A stretch of 6,916 nucleotides of DNA. It comes from Aquificota bacterium (lineage in GTDB: Bacteria > Thermosulfidibacterota > Thermosulfidibacteria > Thermosulfidibacterales > B14-G1). The translations under genes and the position numbers were made by a program. Each line of letters opens with the position of its first letter. The stretch's first letter is position 1. Below the pieces are notes generated by a model that saw only the letters and a list, made by a program, of their open reading frames with translations, had not been told where the DNA came from and did not search any database. Location of the stretch: the NCBI GenBank assembly GCA_003648675.1, contig QMPS01000039.1, positions 1 to 6,916 of the forward strand. Reading direction: 5' to 3'. Below, piece by piece: positions 6,580 to 6,916 of the stretch.

Positions 6580-6836
6580 TCCTTCTTCCTCTCTTCCAGC
6601 AGAGAGTAGAGGGACTGTGCATCTTTCTTACTCACACACCCCTGGGGCACCCTCTCCACCTTCACTTTGAGATACACACTGGCCATGTCCAACTCCAGTA
6701 TATCTCCCTCTTTCACCTGCTTAGACGCCTTAGCCTCTAATCCATTCACCTTCACCGCCCTAAGCTTGCAGGCTTGAGCAGCCAAAGTTCTCCTCTTCAA
6801 TAATCGGGAGATCTTGAGAAACTTGTCCAATCTCAT
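6555..6836 (-). CDS. rqcP: RqcP-like S4-domain ribosome quality-control protein
   Basis: This 93-residue protein begins [19 protein letters not shown], nearly identical to the start of Bacillus RqcP (YabO), followed by an S4 RNA-binding fold through about residue 62 ([20 protein letters not shown] at 30-49). RqcP works with RqcH on stalled 50S subunits, stabilising the P-site tRNA during C-terminal alanine tailing of incomplete chains. The basic R2, R11, K14, R15 and R16 residues are all present. The gene is slightly longer than the 86-residue Bacillus form, with a charged C-terminal helix. ATG at 6836 is the preferred start, because its A is shared with the upstream TGA (TGATG) and the family begins MRLDKFL; a TTG at 6845 would add MRL. 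The 3' end overlaps pdxA by 25 bases. An Hsp15-like heat-shock S4 protein is the nearest alternative. Confidence 0.88.
   Translation of the reverse strand: MRLDKFLKISRLLKRRTLAAQACKLRAVKVNGLEAKASKQVKEGDILELDMASVYLKVKVERVPQGCVSKKDAQSLYSLLEERKKDWREELWE
6585..6592 (-). promoter_or_regulatory. Shine-Dalgarno site of pdxA, inside rqcP
   Basis: Read on the minus strand, AGAGGAAG ends five bases before the TTG at 6579, and its GAGG core is eight bases away. No comparable site precedes the GTG at 6564 at normal spacing. This favours the unusual TTG start and a 25-base overlap with rqcP. Confidence 0.5.
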
Positions 6837-6916
6837 CAGTCGCAATGAAAGACCCGCTCAAGATACCGCTCAGCCGCATAGGCTGCCGTAGCCCCGTCCC
6901 CTACAGCCGTGGACAC
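6836..6916 (-). CDS. trxB: Thioredoxin-reductase-like flavoprotein, C-terminal end only (partial)
   Basis: Only the last 26 codons and the stop are present; the rest lies beyond the right edge. The peptide VSTAVGDGATAAYAAERYLE matches the conserved C-terminal FAD-binding stretch (…GDGA.AA..A..Y) of thioredoxin reductases, which reduce thioredoxin with NADPH. The active-site CxxC is outside the window, so a related pyridine nucleotide-disulfide oxidoreductase such as ferredoxin:NADP reductase is possible. The stop forms TGATG with the rqcP start, implying one minus-strand operon of trxB-like, rqcP and pdxA. Confidence 0.75.
   Translation of the reverse strand: MSTAVGDGATAAYAAERYLERVFHCD

Noticed and set aside
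6837..6845. TTG at 6845 as the rqcP start, adding MRL to the protein
   Set aside because: Family members start MRLDKFL, which matches the ATG at 6836, and the TGATG junction with the upstream gene supports that start.

Overview
This looks like ordinary chromosomal housekeeping DNA from a bacterium, most likely a Bacillota-like or allied lineage with a thermophilic lean. The pointers are a RicT (YaaT) gene directly after holB, a metG-tatD pair, an RqcP-type S4 protein, frequent AGG/AGA arginine and ATA isoleucine codons, purine-rich sense strands, Lys/Glu-rich proteins, and genes packed with overlapping ends. The phylum is an inference from gene content and style; Atribacterota, Synergistota or similar groups cannot be excluded. 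I saw no RNA gene, CRISPR array, insertion sequence, phage gene or defence system, and no gene-free stretch longer than 77 bases.

Region 1 (1-4640, plus strand) is a translation and information-processing operon: the 3' end of serS, then holB (clamp-loader delta'), ricT (PSP1 protein), metG (methionyl-tRNA synthetase with a C-terminal tRNA-binding domain) and tatD (metal-dependent nuclease). Every junction overlaps: ATGA at 57-60, 1948-1951 and 3840-3843, and a 19-base overlap between holB and ricT. Translational coupling along one transcript is therefore likely; its promoter lies upstream of the window.

Region 2 (4641-5497, plus strand) is a 77-base spacer with a candidate sigma-70-type promoter and an interrupted inverted repeat, followed by an IclR-family regulator with a strong Shine-Dalgarno site.

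Region 3 (5498-5526) is the gap between convergent genes. It is almost wholly four tandem 7-base units. A degenerate heptad-like sequence continues into the 3' end of pdxA, where it encodes an extra C-terminal tail.

Region 4 (5527-6916, minus strand, reading right to left) holds the last codons of a thioredoxin-reductase-like flavoprotein gene, an rqcP-like S4 gene joined to it by TGATG, and a pdxA-family dehydrogenase gene whose best-supported start is a TTG inside the end of rqcP.

I did not find a convincing undescribed system. The most interesting items are the heptad repeats at the iclR/pdxA junction, the repetitive charged tail of RicT (with an in-frame A_AAA_AAG heptamer), and the inverted repeat around the iclR promoter.
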